This document shows, in pieces, positions 1 through 8,160 of a DNA stretch of 64,000 nt (position 1 is the stretch's first letter; each line of letters opens with the position of its first letter). Position numbers and translations under genes: made by a program. The notes under the pieces were generated by a model. It saw only the letters and a program-made list of their open reading frames with translations. It had not been told where the DNA came from and ran no database searches. Where the stretch lies: positions 1 to 64,000 of the forward strand of contig CAZQAE010000020.1 in assembly GCA_964591275.1 (NCBI GenBank), written 5' to 3'. Source of the stretch: G963674685 sp964591275. GTDB lineage: Bacteria; Lernaellota; Lernaellaia; JACKCT01.

Positions 1-252
1 AACTATGGAATATCGCTGGAATTATGTCAATTAAATAAAGTTAGCGCTTATGGGGGCCTGCCCCTACGACCTGGGCGCCGATAACTTCCTATTGCCAAAG
101 TTTGCAACAAAATCACCCGAATAAACGCAGATCACCTTTTATGTTGCACACCCCAACACTGTGCGCGACTTGACCCATTGCACGCAATTATATGCGTCTG
201 AAGGTTTAATGGTTCTTTCGCGGAAGTTTGGTCGCGCAAAAAAACACATGAG
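1..252. other. Upstream intergenic region, no gene seen
   Basis: No reading frame with recognisable protein content lies here. The stretch leads into the PLP enzyme that follows. TTGACC near 170-175 and an AT-rich segment near 186-192 could belong to a promoter, but the spacing is poor and I do not call one. Confidence 0.4.
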
Positions 253-261
253 GTGATTTCG

Positions 262-1539
262 ATGAGCAAGCTGAAACCGGAGACGCTGGCCGTGCACGCA
301 GGCTATGATCCTGATCCCACAACCGGTTCGCGGGCCGTACCCATCTATCAGACGACGAGCTACGTGTTTGAAAATGCGGATCATGCTGCCGATCTTTTTG
401 ACCTGAATGCCGAGGGGCATATCTACTCCCGCATCAGCAACCCGACTTCCGACGCTTTGGAAAAACGGATGGCTGCTCTGGAAGGGGGCGTGGGAGCGCT
501 GGCCGTCGCCTCGGGGCACGCCGCGGAATTTCTGACGATCATGACCCTTATGAAGACCGGCGATGAGTTCGTCGCCGCCTCCACTCTGTACGGCGGCACC
601 TACAACATGTTCGCCGTCACGCTGCCGCGCGCGGGGATCACGGCGCGTTTCGTGGACATCGGCGATCTGGATCAGATTCGCAATGCGGTCAATGACAAAA
701 CGAAGGCGATATATCTTGAGACCATCGGCAATCCACGCCTGAATGTGCCCGACTTTGATGCGATTTCGCAGATTGCGCGGGATGCGCACGTTCCCATGAT
801 CGTGGACAACACGGTCGCGACGCCGACGCTTTTTCGCCCTTTCGAGCACGGGGCGAATATTGTGGTCCACAGCGCCACAAAATACATCGGCGGCCACGGC
901 ACATCCATCGGCGGCGTCATCGTGGATGGCGGCAATTTCCCCTGGGACAGCGGCAGATTCCCCGAGTTTACGGAAGAAAATCCGAGCTATCACGGCATGC
1001 GCTTTTTCGAGAAATTTGGGTCAAGCGCTTTTATCACAAAAGCCCGCGTGGAATCGCTGCGCGACTACGGTCCGTCGATCAGCCCCTTCAACGCGTTCAT
1101 GTTCATCCAGGGCATTGAGACTTTGCACCTGCGCATGAAGCAGCATTCGGAAAACGCTCTGGCGCTGGCCGAGTGGCTGGCGAATCATCCGAAAGTCGCT
1201 TGGGTGAATCATCCCCTGCTCAAGGGCGATCCCTCATACGACCTGGCGCAAAAGTATCTGCCTGACGGCGCCGGCGGTCTGGTCGCGTTCGGAATCAAAG
1301 GCGGATTCGACGCCGGCAAGAAGCTTATCAACAGCGTGAAGCTCTGGTCGCTTTTGGCGAACATCGGCGACACGCGCTCCCTGATAATTCACCCGGCCTC
1401 GACGACGCACCGACAGCTTGGCGCGGACGAACTGGCGGCGGCGGGTGTGGGCGAGGATATGATCCGCCTTTCGGTGGGCATCGAGCACATCGACGACATT
1501 ATCGAGGATCTGGATCAGGCCTTGTCGAAAACTTCCTGA
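262..1539 (+). CDS. metY: O-acetylhomoserine sulfhydrylase / Cys-Met metabolism PLP enzyme
   Basis: Predicted cytosolic fold-type I PLP enzyme of the Cys/Met metabolism family. Members take O-acetylhomoserine plus sulfide (or methanethiol) to homocysteine (or methionine). The protein opens with LKPETLAVHAGYDPDPTTGSRAVPIYQTTSY, split here as LKPETLAVHAGY and PIYQTTSY, typical of MetY rather than the shorter MetB/MetC. The PLP lysine is K207 in HSATKYIGGHG, followed by the substrate loop and a C-terminal HPASTTHRQL segment. At about 425 residues it has the family length. A GTG at 253 is possible, but I choose the ATG at 262 because AGGTG at 251-255 is then a well-spaced ribosome binding site. 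It stands alone: the next genes are on the other strand. MetY versus a related gamma-lyase cannot be settled by eye. Confidence 0.9.
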   Translation: MSKLKPETLAVHAGYDPDPTTGSRAVPIYQTTSYVFENADHAADLFDLNAEGHIYSRISNPTSDALEKRMAALEGGVGALAVASGHAAEFLTIMTLMKTGDEFVAASTLYGGTYNMFAVTLPRAGITARFVDIGDLDQIRNAVNDKTKAIYLETIGNPRLNVPDFDAISQIARDAHVPMIVDNTVATPTLFRPFEHGANIVVHSATKYIGGHGTSIGGVIVDGGNFPWDSGRFPEFTEENPSYHGMRFFEKFGSSAFITKARVESLRDYGPSISPFNAFMFIQGIETLHLRMKQHSENALALAEWLANHPKVAWVNHPLLKGDPSYDLAQKYLPDGAGGLVAFGIKGGFDAGKKLINSVKLWSLLANIGDTRSLIIHPASTTHRQLGADELAAAGVGEDMIRLSVGIEHIDDIIEDLDQALSKTS

Positions 1540-1555
1540 TTGCCCAAATTATTTT

Positions 1556-2455
1556 TCAGTCCCGGGAACAACGAAACCCAATGAAGTCGTTCCAGTCCGT
1601 AGGTACGAACCAGCCCCGATCCGAGGCGCGTATGTATCCGTAAAGAGAGCTCCAACCACCGCCCCGGAGCACGCGGAACGTTGCTTTTGTACGGTTTTCC
1701 GGATTCCTTTCAGCCATCCGGCTGTAGTAGTTCGCATCGTACCAGTCCTCGCACCATTCGTAGGCATTGCCCAGCGTGTCATACAGTCCGTAAGCATTTG
1801 GCTGCTTTTGACCAACCGGATGTGTCTTGCTCCCAGAATTGATTCTATACCAAGCAATTGAATCCAGGTTGCCGTATCGTTCGCCAGTGTTCCCGCCTCG
1901 CGCTGCATATTCCCACTGGGCTTCTGTTGGCAACCCTTTTCCCACTTTAGTGCAATAACTTTGGGCGTCGTTCCAGGACACCGTCTCAACTGGGCAGTTT
2001 GAGCAGTTTTTGAAATGACTCGGGTTCTTTCCCATGACTCGCTGGTATTTCGTTTGTGTCACTTCATACACATCCATGTAGAAGGAATCCAGATAGACCC
2101 GCTTGCGCGGCTTCTCGTTGTCGTAGCACGTGCTGTCGCTAGGCACGCAACCCATGTAAAACCAACCGGCGGGAATTTTGACCATGCCTTCCAGAGTTTT
2201 TGAAGTCGTTGTGTTCTTCGTATTGGTGCTGGGTGTCGGTGTTGCCTTCTCTTTTGCTTCGCTGACTACTTTTGACAACCGCTCCCTGGCAGGAGAGTTG
2301 TTAATACCCACTTCAAAGACGACGGAATTGGCGTTCCATCCATCCTGAACGCCAGACGCATCAGAGAAGCCGCCGCCTTTGGTCTGGGCGGATACTATCG
2401 CCGCAATCAAAAGGAAGGTTGCGACAACAACAACGAAACCGATTTTCCACCTCAT
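1556..2455 (-). CDS. Exported FGE-sulfatase (SUMF1) fold protein, DGR-target-like C-terminus
   Basis: 299 residues: signal peptide (about 1-23), a KGGGF motif at 26-30, a Ser/Thr-rich linker, then one formylglycine-generating-enzyme fold (a C-type-lectin-like fold) from about 88 to the end. Family landmarks are MVKIPAGWFYMG, VEVTQ-type DVYEVTQTKYQ, PVETVSWNDAQSYC, LPTEAQWEYAARGG, GNAYEWCEDWY and the terminal RVLRGGGW...GFRCSRD. I see no clear reason to call a true sulfatase activator; binding roles are common for this fold. The last 40 codons resemble a DGR variable region, and the final 24 bases through the stop match the DGR remnant at 18774-18797 with one difference. It is the last gene of a three-gene minus-strand operon, 100 bp after the caspase gene. 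Confidence 0.85.
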   Translation of the reverse strand: MRWKIGFVVVVATFLLIAAIVSAQTKGGGFSDASGVQDGWNANSVVFEVGINNSPARERLSKVVSEAKEKATPTPSTNTKNTTTSKTLEGMVKIPAGWFYMGCVPSDSTCYDNEKPRKRVYLDSFYMDVYEVTQTKYQRVMGKNPSHFKNCSNCPVETVSWNDAQSYCTKVGKGLPTEAQWEYAARGGNTGERYGNLDSIAWYRINSGSKTHPVGQKQPNAYGLYDTLGNAYEWCEDWYDANYYSRMAERNPENRTKATFRVLRGGGWSSLYGYIRASDRGWFVPTDWNDFIGFRCSRD

Positions 2456-2555
2456 CTATTTATCCTCACTCTCCGAAAACTGCGACCGGTGAAATTGAAT
2501 TGGCGCGGAAAAATACCAAAGAACCCAATGCCCAAATAGCCAATTCACGGTCCTG

Positions 2556-4892
2556 CTAACGGACACAACGCGCATGGCAGACTTTGATGTTGTATCCTTT
2601 GTCGGCGGTGCCGTAGGTGCCGACGAGGCCGTTGGGAACATGAACGGCCCACGCGCGGGATGTGATTTGGCCGGGAGGCGCGACCGCCGAGGACGACCAA
2701 TACCAGCTATACTGACTTGCCTCACCCGAAAGCTCCGGGGGCCAATACGCACCGTCTTGACCAGGGCCGCCATTGTATGAACAGCCATTACAATCAGACT
2801 TCACGTGAAGCGCCGGGAATTCTCTCAGGCAGCGTTGTGTCAAGCACGAATCCGTCACGCTGCAGTCACCGCCCGTCTGAGTCGCCGGACAGCCACGGAT
2901 CAGACTGCGATGCTCCGAGATCGTCGGTAATCGCCAGCCGCTGGAACCGCCCAAGTTCAAGCTTGCGCAATGGGACTTCGCCGCTTTCCACGTCATCTTC
3001 CCGCCCGACGGAGACACCTGCCAGATCAAACCCGTAGTGTAATCTACCCATCCTTCGGCGTGCAGGTTTTCCGGTTCGTATTTCTCCATCTCATTGCTTC
3101 CATAAAAGGTCAAGGAAGCAAGCGTAGGCTCGCCATTTTCTATTCCAACGCTCGCTTCGGCGATCAGCAATGTCGGTTCCCCCGCATAAATCCTTGCCTT
3201 ATCGACCGGAATTGCCAACTGCCCTGCAAAAGGGACTTTGTTTTCGCCCAACAAAACCTGGCAACTCAGCCCGAATGTCTGGACCTCAGCTGAATACTGG
3301 CTGAGTTGAAAGCTGACAGCCGACCGCGGAACCGGTTCGGTAATTTTCTCGATCTCCAAAATCTGCTCTTGCAGCGCAGTTTTCTGACTTTCGATGACGC
3401 TGATGATCGAGTTCTGTATCTCACTTTTTTTCGTATCACGTTCATTAGTCAGTTGCGTAACGATGCTGTTCGCCCTTTTTTTACGCTCCTGATACTGGGC
3501 GTCGGTCTCGAATTGGTCCTTGGGGGCGGGCTGATTTTCGCGGATCTTCTGGCCGTAATAGTCGTCGATCGGCTTGGTCTGCGCCGCGTATTCCTCGGCG
3601 TATCGCTTGTCCAAATCCACAAAAGCCCAGGATATCTTGCGATACTCAGCCAAGCCTTCGGCCACAGTGCGACCGGTGGAGGTACCGCCGGTGCCGAGTT
3701 TTTCACGCATGGCTTGGGCGTCGCGCTGCAGTTGCTCGGTGCGGGCCTTGGCTTCGGCAGACTGCATTTCGGCTTCGGCACTCCTGGCCCGGGCGTCGGC
3801 ATGAGCCTTTGTTTGAAGTTCCTTCTCACGCCTTGCGGCGTCTTCCCTCAATTTTGCTTCTTTCAAAGCCGCCTCAGTCCGGAGTTGTTCGCGTTCGATT
3901 TCGCGCTGTATGGCCGCATCCTTCATCTTCGCCGCCGTGGCCGCCCGTTGTTTCAAGGCCGCGAGTTCCTGTTCCAGCGCCCCGACTTCCGCCGCCGCTT
4001 CATGCGCTTCACGATTGATATCAAGCTTGAAAATGAAATCGCCTTCCTGCCCGCCCGGTAGTGCAAACATTTGGGGCGTCTGTGCATTGCTGGTTTCGGT
4101 TTTCACCTTTGGGTTTAGATACATGAACAATTCAGATGCTAAAACGAAGCCGTCTTTGTTACCATCGGCCTGGCCGCGTAGGCCGCTGAGCATCCAATAA
4201 GTAAAAGCGGAATGTCGCAAGTGCGGCAATTCCAAGGCCCGTTCGCTGCCACGTCCGGCGGTAATAAGCTGGCGTGTTGGCAACTTGCTCATGCGCGCCA
4301 CTTCTGCCATAGCGGCAGTCGAAGTGGCCGATTTTTGTGTTCCCGCGATGCCGCTATAGCAAGAATCTACCAAGAATATGACGTGCTTGGCACGCAGAAG
4401 GTCGGCCATCTTGCGGATCACGTCCATATCAAGACAAGTGGAGAATGGATCGTCCATGTTGCCTTCAAAAGGCACCAGATATCCCATCTTGCCGCCGGAA
4501 GGGAGCGGGTAATCCAAACCGTGGCCGGAGAAATATATAATGACGCCATCGTCTACACCGACTTGTTGCTGGATCGACGAAAACGCTCTCTTAATCCCCA
4601 TTACGGTTGCTTCAGCGTCAAGGACAACTCGGATTTGCGACTGGGGAACCAAGTATGTCGACGAAAATGTTTGGGCTATCGCCTTTGCATCGGCAGCGGC
4701 GTATTGGAGATTGTAGGCACTGTTTTTATATTGACTGATGCCGACGGAAATAATCCAAACCTTCTTATATGGCGCATATTGCGCCGGGGTTTCAGTACCG
4801 GTGAAGCCCGGCCCCTTGTTCTGGGCAGAGACCACCGCAACAAGCAAAACTACAGCCATACCCACAACGATTAATGCCGTCGTTTTTTTCAT
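2556..4892 (-). CDS. Exported caspase-like (C14) peptidase with coiled coil and Lcl/DUF1566 domain
   Basis: 778 residues. Signal peptide about 1-23, then KGPGF at 26-30 and a caspase-fold p20-like domain about 42-285. The catalytic dyad is present: H124 in YFSGHG and C178 in DSCYSG. A long charged Ala/Glu/Arg coiled coil covers about 295-400, and a Glu/Lys-rich helical region runs to about 500. A beta-rich part follows, and an Lcl/DUF1566 C-type-lectin-fold domain forms the end (about 630-778: TTGLIWQ, WRLPTISEHRSLI, YWSSS, HARCVR). Caspase homologues in bacteria cut after Arg/Lys or Asp and take part in signalling or cell death. Here the enzyme is predicted to be exported. Twelve bp downstream of the SH3-DUF4384 gene and 100 bp upstream of the FGE-fold gene, it looks cotranscribed with both. 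The Lcl end has NNC-rich codons typical of DGR variable regions. Confidence 0.88.
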   Translation of the reverse strand: MKKTTALIVVGMAVVLLVAVVSAQNKGPGFTGTETPAQYAPYKKVWIISVGISQYKNSAYNLQYAAADAKAIAQTFSSTYLVPQSQIRVVLDAEATVMGIKRAFSSIQQQVGVDDGVIIYFSGHGLDYPLPSGGKMGYLVPFEGNMDDPFSTCLDMDVIRKMADLLRAKHVIFLVDSCYSGIAGTQKSATSTAAMAEVARMSKLPTRQLITAGRGSERALELPHLRHSAFTYWMLSGLRGQADGNKDGFVLASELFMYLNPKVKTETSNAQTPQMFALPGGQEGDFIFKLDINREAHEAAAEVGALEQELAALKQRAATAAKMKDAAIQREIEREQLRTEAALKEAKLREDAARREKELQTKAHADARARSAEAEMQSAEAKARTEQLQRDAQAMREKLGTGGTSTGRTVAEGLAEYRKISWAFVDLDKRYAEEYAAQTKPIDDYYGQKIRENQPAPKDQFETDAQYQERKKRANSIVTQLTNERDTKKSEIQNSIISVIESQKTALQEQILEIEKITEPVPRSAVSFQLSQYSAEVQTFGLSCQVLLGENKVPFAGQLAIPVDKARIYAGEPTLLIAEASVGIENGEPTLASLTFYGSNEMEKYEPENLHAEGWVDYTTGLIWQVSPSGGKMTWKAAKSHCASLNLGGSSGWRLPTISEHRSLIRGCPATQTGGDCSVTDSCLTQRCLREFPALHVKSDCNGCSYNGGPGQDGAYWPPELSGEASQYSWYWSSSAVAPPGQITSRAWAVHVPNGLVGTYGTADKGYNIKVCHARCVR

Positions 4893-4904
4893 GATGCCCC
4901 CATT

Positions 4905-5957
4905 TCATTTTAACGTTTTTATTTCATACTCCACGACCACCTGCGCCGTAGGGTTCTGATACTCCGTTGTGCTGCCGAAGCCCGGCCCCTTTGTCTTTAG
5001 CGTGCAGCCCTGGGGTTTGTCCACGTATTTGAAGGGCGCGGCAGTGCTGGCCTCCACGCGGATCACGTCCGCTTCGCCTATAGGCTCGCTGACCCTGTAG
5101 TGCATCCCTTTGGGCAGAAGTTCCGATGAATAATTGTAGCCCGCCTTAAACAGCGCGGACTGCTGCGTGCCGGGCAGATGATTCGGGTAATACTGGCAGA
5201 CGTTGCCCAGGCCCTTGGTCTCCGCCGTGACGCGCACGTAGGCGTCGCTGCTTACCGTGACGTACACGTCATACTCATCGCCGAGCTTGAGCGCCGTCTG
5301 GCCGGAAATCACCGGCGTGCCGTCGGTTTTGCGAACCTCCACCTGCACCGTCAGGCCGTTCGCCGTGGCCGGGATGGGCTTTGCCCCCGCCAGCATCCAG
5401 TCGAGTTGGTTGCTCTTGTTGTCGGCATAAGCGACCGGCTGAAGAGGCACGAGAGCATCGCTTTGCTTGATGTATCCAACCAGGCCGTCGGGAAGTTTCA
5501 CCTTGAACCAACCGCCGACCTCGCTGGCCAGCACGAGCAGCTCCTTGCCGACCGAAAGGATGCTGTCGTCCTTCCCCGCCTCGGCGTCGCCAAGGCCGAG
5601 TTGCTTCTTGAACCAGCTCACCCCCTTGGCGATGACGACCTTTCCGAGGGGCGTGGCCGCCGCGATCATGATCGGCACGAGCAGGCTCTTGGTCTTCGTT
5701 AGCTGGAGCGCGTCGGCCTTCACGTAACCCGTCTTGCCGTCCGGCGTCTGCACGCGCCAGTAAGCCCCGGCCTGGTGCGTCACCTCAACGATGGTGCCCT
5801 GCGAGAGGCTGGCGATCTTTGGCGTTGTTGCGGCTGGCGCTGCGAGGACATCTGATGTCTGCTTGACGGTGAAGGGCGCGGCGTGGGCAAGGGTAATAGA
5901 AATAATTATCGCCACGCACGCCAAAGATACGATTGCGAGAAGGCTTGCTCTTTTCAT
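4905..5957 (-). CDS. Exported protein with two SH3-like domains and DUF4384
   Basis: 350 residues, first gene of the operon. Signal peptide about 1-26. The first bacterial SH3 domain spans about 28-86 (VKQTSDVLAAP...WRVQTPDGKTGYVKADAL). A second SH3-like segment spans about 130-170 (ELLVLASEVGGWFKVKLPDG). A DUF4384-type beta domain covers about 200-315 (LKLGDEYDVYVTVSSDAYVRVTAE, split: LKLGDEYDVYVTVSSDAY). The C-terminus contains KGPGF at 323-327, the same short motif found right after the signal peptide of the next two proteins. DUF4384 is often found fused to or beside bacterial caspase-like peptidases, which fits this context. SH3 domains suggest peptidoglycan or protein binding in the periplasm. 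No catalytic residues are recognised. Confidence 0.82.
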   Translation of the reverse strand: MKRASLLAIVSLACVAIIISITLAHAAPFTVKQTSDVLAAPAATTPKIASLSQGTIVEVTHQAGAYWRVQTPDGKTGYVKADALQLTKTKSLLVPIMIAAATPLGKVVIAKGVSWFKKQLGLGDAEAGKDDSILSVGKELLVLASEVGGWFKVKLPDGLVGYIKQSDALVPLQPVAYADNKSNQLDWMLAGAKPIPATANGLTVQVEVRKTDGTPVISGQTALKLGDEYDVYVTVSSDAYVRVTAETKGLGNVCQYYPNHLPGTQQSALFKAGYNYSSELLPKGMHYRVSEPIGEADVIRVEASTAAPFKYVDKPQGCTLKTKGPGFGSTTEYQNPTAQVVVEYEIKTLK

Positions 5958-6355
5958 ATTTCACCATCCAGAATTTACCGAATTTTACGAACGCAATGAT
6001 GGTTCAGTCGCGGGGGAAAATCAAGGAGTTCCAATGGATCAGCAAGGCCGCTTGGGCGCACACCGCATCGCACCCTCACCCTGTCATGGTCGAGGCGTTT
6101 TGATAAACCGGTCTAGGAGCGCGGTCTTTCGGACATACCTTTTCATTACACGCAAAGCAAACGGGAAATGTATCAGGGTGCTTCACAAATTTAAGCGCCG
6201 GAAAACGCTTCGCTTTTCAACCGGCGTGTTCACAGTCCAAAGATTTGTACGACGCGATGATAAAGGTGCGCGATGGTGAACTCAAGCCCGTCAGCCTAGA
6301 AGCATGGAAAAGTGCGATGGGTTCACTTTTCAACCGGCGTTCACACAAGACAGAT
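5958..6355. other. Intergenic region with small repeats and a hairpin
   Basis: No convincing gene. A short sequence TTTTCAACCGGCG..TTCACA occurs twice (6214-6234 and 6327-6345). The first copy is the right arm of an imperfect hairpin at about 6196-6226 (CGCCGG with CCGGCG, AAAACG with CGCTTTT). The region separates the promoter side of the caspase operon from the 3' end of the next minus-strand lipoprotein gene, so the hairpin may help termination. Confidence 0.4.
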
Positions 6356-7021
6356 TCAGTTTGCATGGCTTATTGTCGGTCGGATCATAATAACGCCGAG
6401 AAAGGAGGCTACATTTTTCAAATTCAGCCACGCATTGTCCACCCAAGACCAAGCATCATCATCAGGCGTTCCTTGTTCGTCGAACCCGATGTACGGTCCT
6501 TGCTGGTAAGCCACATCGCATTCAAATCCAAGCCATAACTGGCCACTGACAAGAGGATTCTGCAGGGCAGGCACACTTGATAAATCGAAAGTATGCCAGC
6601 CAGTTGATTGTCCCAACAAATACGGAATGGACCTGTAAACAGGAGTATTTGGTGGATAGCCCTTTGTTCCATCATTGTAATAAGCCACAATTCGCATTTT
6701 GTTCGAAGAGGCTGTATGTATATAATAATCGAAACTAACGAGCTTCGCTGGGTGGACAGGAATATTGAACCCTTGGACAAGTGCTTCATTTCCAAGAAAG
6801 CCGTAACTAGCACCTCCATCATCAAGAATCAGTTCTGTTTCTACCGTATCGTCATCCACGTCGTCATCCACGTCGTCGTCCACGTCGTCATCGCCGCTGG
6901 AGTCGTCATCGCCGCTGGAGTCGTCGTCATCGTCGCCGCAGCCGCAGGCTGTGGCAAGCGTAAAACACAAGCCCAATATTGAAAGCAATGAGATAAGAAA
7001 GGCACTTTTCCAGATATTCAT
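6356..7021 (-). CDS. Asp-stalk lipoprotein, function unknown
   Basis: 221 residues. The signal peptide ends in a lipobox-like LATAC (C26). It is followed by CGDDDDDSSGDDD and alternating DDDV units to about residue 58, an acidic stalk. The remaining 160 residues form a beta-rich domain (LILDDGGASYGFLGN, STGWHTFDLSSVPAL, GQLWLGFECDV) that looks like a carbohydrate-binding or jelly-roll module, but I cannot name the family. The first 32 residues and the upstream promoter are nearly identical to the neighbouring lipoprotein at 7258-7959, while the C-terminal domain is unrelated. That indicates module exchange behind a common export cassette. Predicted location: outer-membrane anchored. Confidence 0.75.
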   Translation of the reverse strand: MNIWKSAFLISLLSILGLCFTLATACGCGDDDDDSSGDDDSSGDDDVDDDVDDDVDDDTVETELILDDGGASYGFLGNEALVQGFNIPVHPAKLVSFDYYIHTASSNKMRIVAYYNDGTKGYPPNTPVYRSIPYLLGQSTGWHTFDLSSVPALQNPLVSGQLWLGFECDVAYQQGPYIGFDEQGTPDDDAWSWVDNAWLNLKNVASFLGVIMIRPTISHAN

Positions 7022-7066
7022 AATCCCGCTCCCAGTTTTTGACTTGCTTAAGCTGTCGCCATTATA
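6929..7066 (-). repeat. Duplicated promoter/signal-peptide cassette, copy 1
   Basis: The DNA from the -10 box TATAAT (7061-7066, minus strand) through the start codon and signal peptide to the first Asp codons is nearly identical to 7866-8004. Both copies have a TTTC[CT]T-like -35 seventeen bases upstream of TATAAT. Homology ends inside the Asp stalk. Confidence 0.85.
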
Positions 7067-7257
7067 TCAGGTTCGATATTCGCAAGAAAGCGCCGTTGCG
7101 TTCATCCCTGGTTCATCATCCAGGCCATTGCCCGGGGGCGTCGCCTTATATTCGATTCGTGGAAGGGTTCACCGCCTCATTCTCTTGAATGCGCCGGATA
7201 GCAGGCCAAGCCGGACCAAAGAACCAAATCACCGAATTACCAAATATTCACGTTCGG

Positions 7258-7959
7258 CTAACGGACACATCGCACATAGCTGTCGAGGGCGACACCGTTG
7301 CGGTAGATGTAGGCGTTGTCGAAATAGATGCGCCACGCGAGGTAGTCGTAGTCCGCGACACCAGAGGAAGACCAATACCATGAATGTTCACCATTCAACT
7401 CTGACGGCCAATAGCAGCCATCGGCAGGGCCTTCGCCGCCTGAACATTCGGAACAGGAATCCTCGTTCCAACAAGTTGAATCCAGGCACTCATCCGTCAC
7501 CCCGCACGAACCGCCAGTCTCCGTAGCGTCGCAGCCGCGAATCAGACTGCGTAGCTCGGAGATGGAAGGTAGGCGCCAGTCGTCGTGTCCGCCAAGTGAC
7601 AAGTCGTTACAGTAAGTTTTTGCGTTCGCCCAATTCTTCACACCGTCAAAAGGAGGATTCTGCCACGTCAGGCCAGTATTTGGGTCGTTACAAACATCGC
7701 TGTCGCATTCCAGCGGTTCGTATTCATCGTCATCGTCAATGTCGTCGTCATCCGCGTCGTCGTCCACATCGTCATCCCAGATCACATCATCATCCGCGTC
7801 GTCGTTCGCATCGTCGTCGTCAGCTTCATCGGTATCATCGTCATCGCTGCTCTGACCGTCGTCGTCATCGTCGCCGCAGCCACAGGCTGTGGCAAGCGTA
7901 AAACACAAGCCCAATATTGAAAGCAATGAGATAAGAATGGCACTTTTCCAGATATTCAT
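7258..7959 (-). CDS. Asp-stalk lipoprotein with Lcl/DUF1566 domain, DGR-target-like
   Basis: 233 residues. Signal peptide with lipobox LATAC (C26), an acidic stalk of Asp-rich repeats (about 27-75), then an Lcl/DUF1566 domain: DPNTGLTWQNPPFDG, AKTYCNDLSLGGHDDWRLPS, ELRSLIRGC, YWSSS, AWRIYF, YVRCVR. The domain closely resembles the C-terminus of the caspase gene at 2556-4892, including Cys positions. Its last 40 codons are dominated by NNC codons (for example GAC, TAC, CTC, GCC, ATC), as in DGR variable regions templated by AAC. The 50 bases after the stop resemble those after the caspase gene. Likely an outer-membrane-anchored binding protein with a diversified ligand face; activity of diversification is unproven. 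Confidence 0.82.
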   Translation of the reverse strand: MNIWKSAILISLLSILGLCFTLATACGCGDDDDDGQSSDDDDTDEADDDDANDDADDDVIWDDDVDDDADDDDIDDDDEYEPLECDSDVCNDPNTGLTWQNPPFDGVKNWANAKTYCNDLSLGGHDDWRLPSISELRSLIRGCDATETGGSCGVTDECLDSTCWNEDSCSECSGGEGPADGCYWPSELNGEHSWYWSSSGVADYDYLAWRIYFDNAYIYRNGVALDSYVRCVR

Positions 7960-8004
7960 AATCCCGCTCCTAGTTTTTGATTTGCTTAAGCTGCCGCCAT
8001 TATA
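7866..8004 (-). repeat. Duplicated promoter/signal-peptide cassette, copy 2
   Basis: Partner of 6929-7066. TATAAT lies at 7999-8004 on the minus strand with TTTCCT seventeen bases upstream. The signal peptides differ at one residue (F8 versus I8). Confidence 0.85.
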
Positions 8005-8120
8005 GGCCGTTCAGTTATGGAAGGAAAGCCGCCGCTTCGTCAATCGTCCAAGGCCATCGCTCGGAGCCGTTGCCGTCTATTCGATTTATGGGATACGCTA
8101 CTGCCGCTACAGACAAAGCA

Positions 8121-8156
8121 AAACCCCCGAAATCATCAATGATTCCGGGGGTTTTC
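8121..8156 (-). terminator. Rho-independent terminator after tRNA-Gly, likely bidirectional
   Basis: Perfect-looking stem with CCCCCGAAATCA (8124-8135) and TGATTCCGGGGG (8140-8151), one mismatch, loop TCAA. It is flanked by AAAA on the left and TTTTCT on the right, so it has T-tracts in both directions. It sits just after the tRNA 3' end. Confidence 0.85.
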
Positions 8157-8160
8157 TCTA

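Noticed and set aside
139..993. Long minus-strand frame opposite the PLP enzyme
   Set aside because: It is the antisense of a clear, full-length metabolic enzyme and shows no family features of its own.
7258..7959. Possible CRISPR or tandem repeat in GAC/GTC-rich stretches
   Set aside because: The periodic bases are codons of Asp-rich stalks; no spacer-repeat structure and no cas genes in the window.
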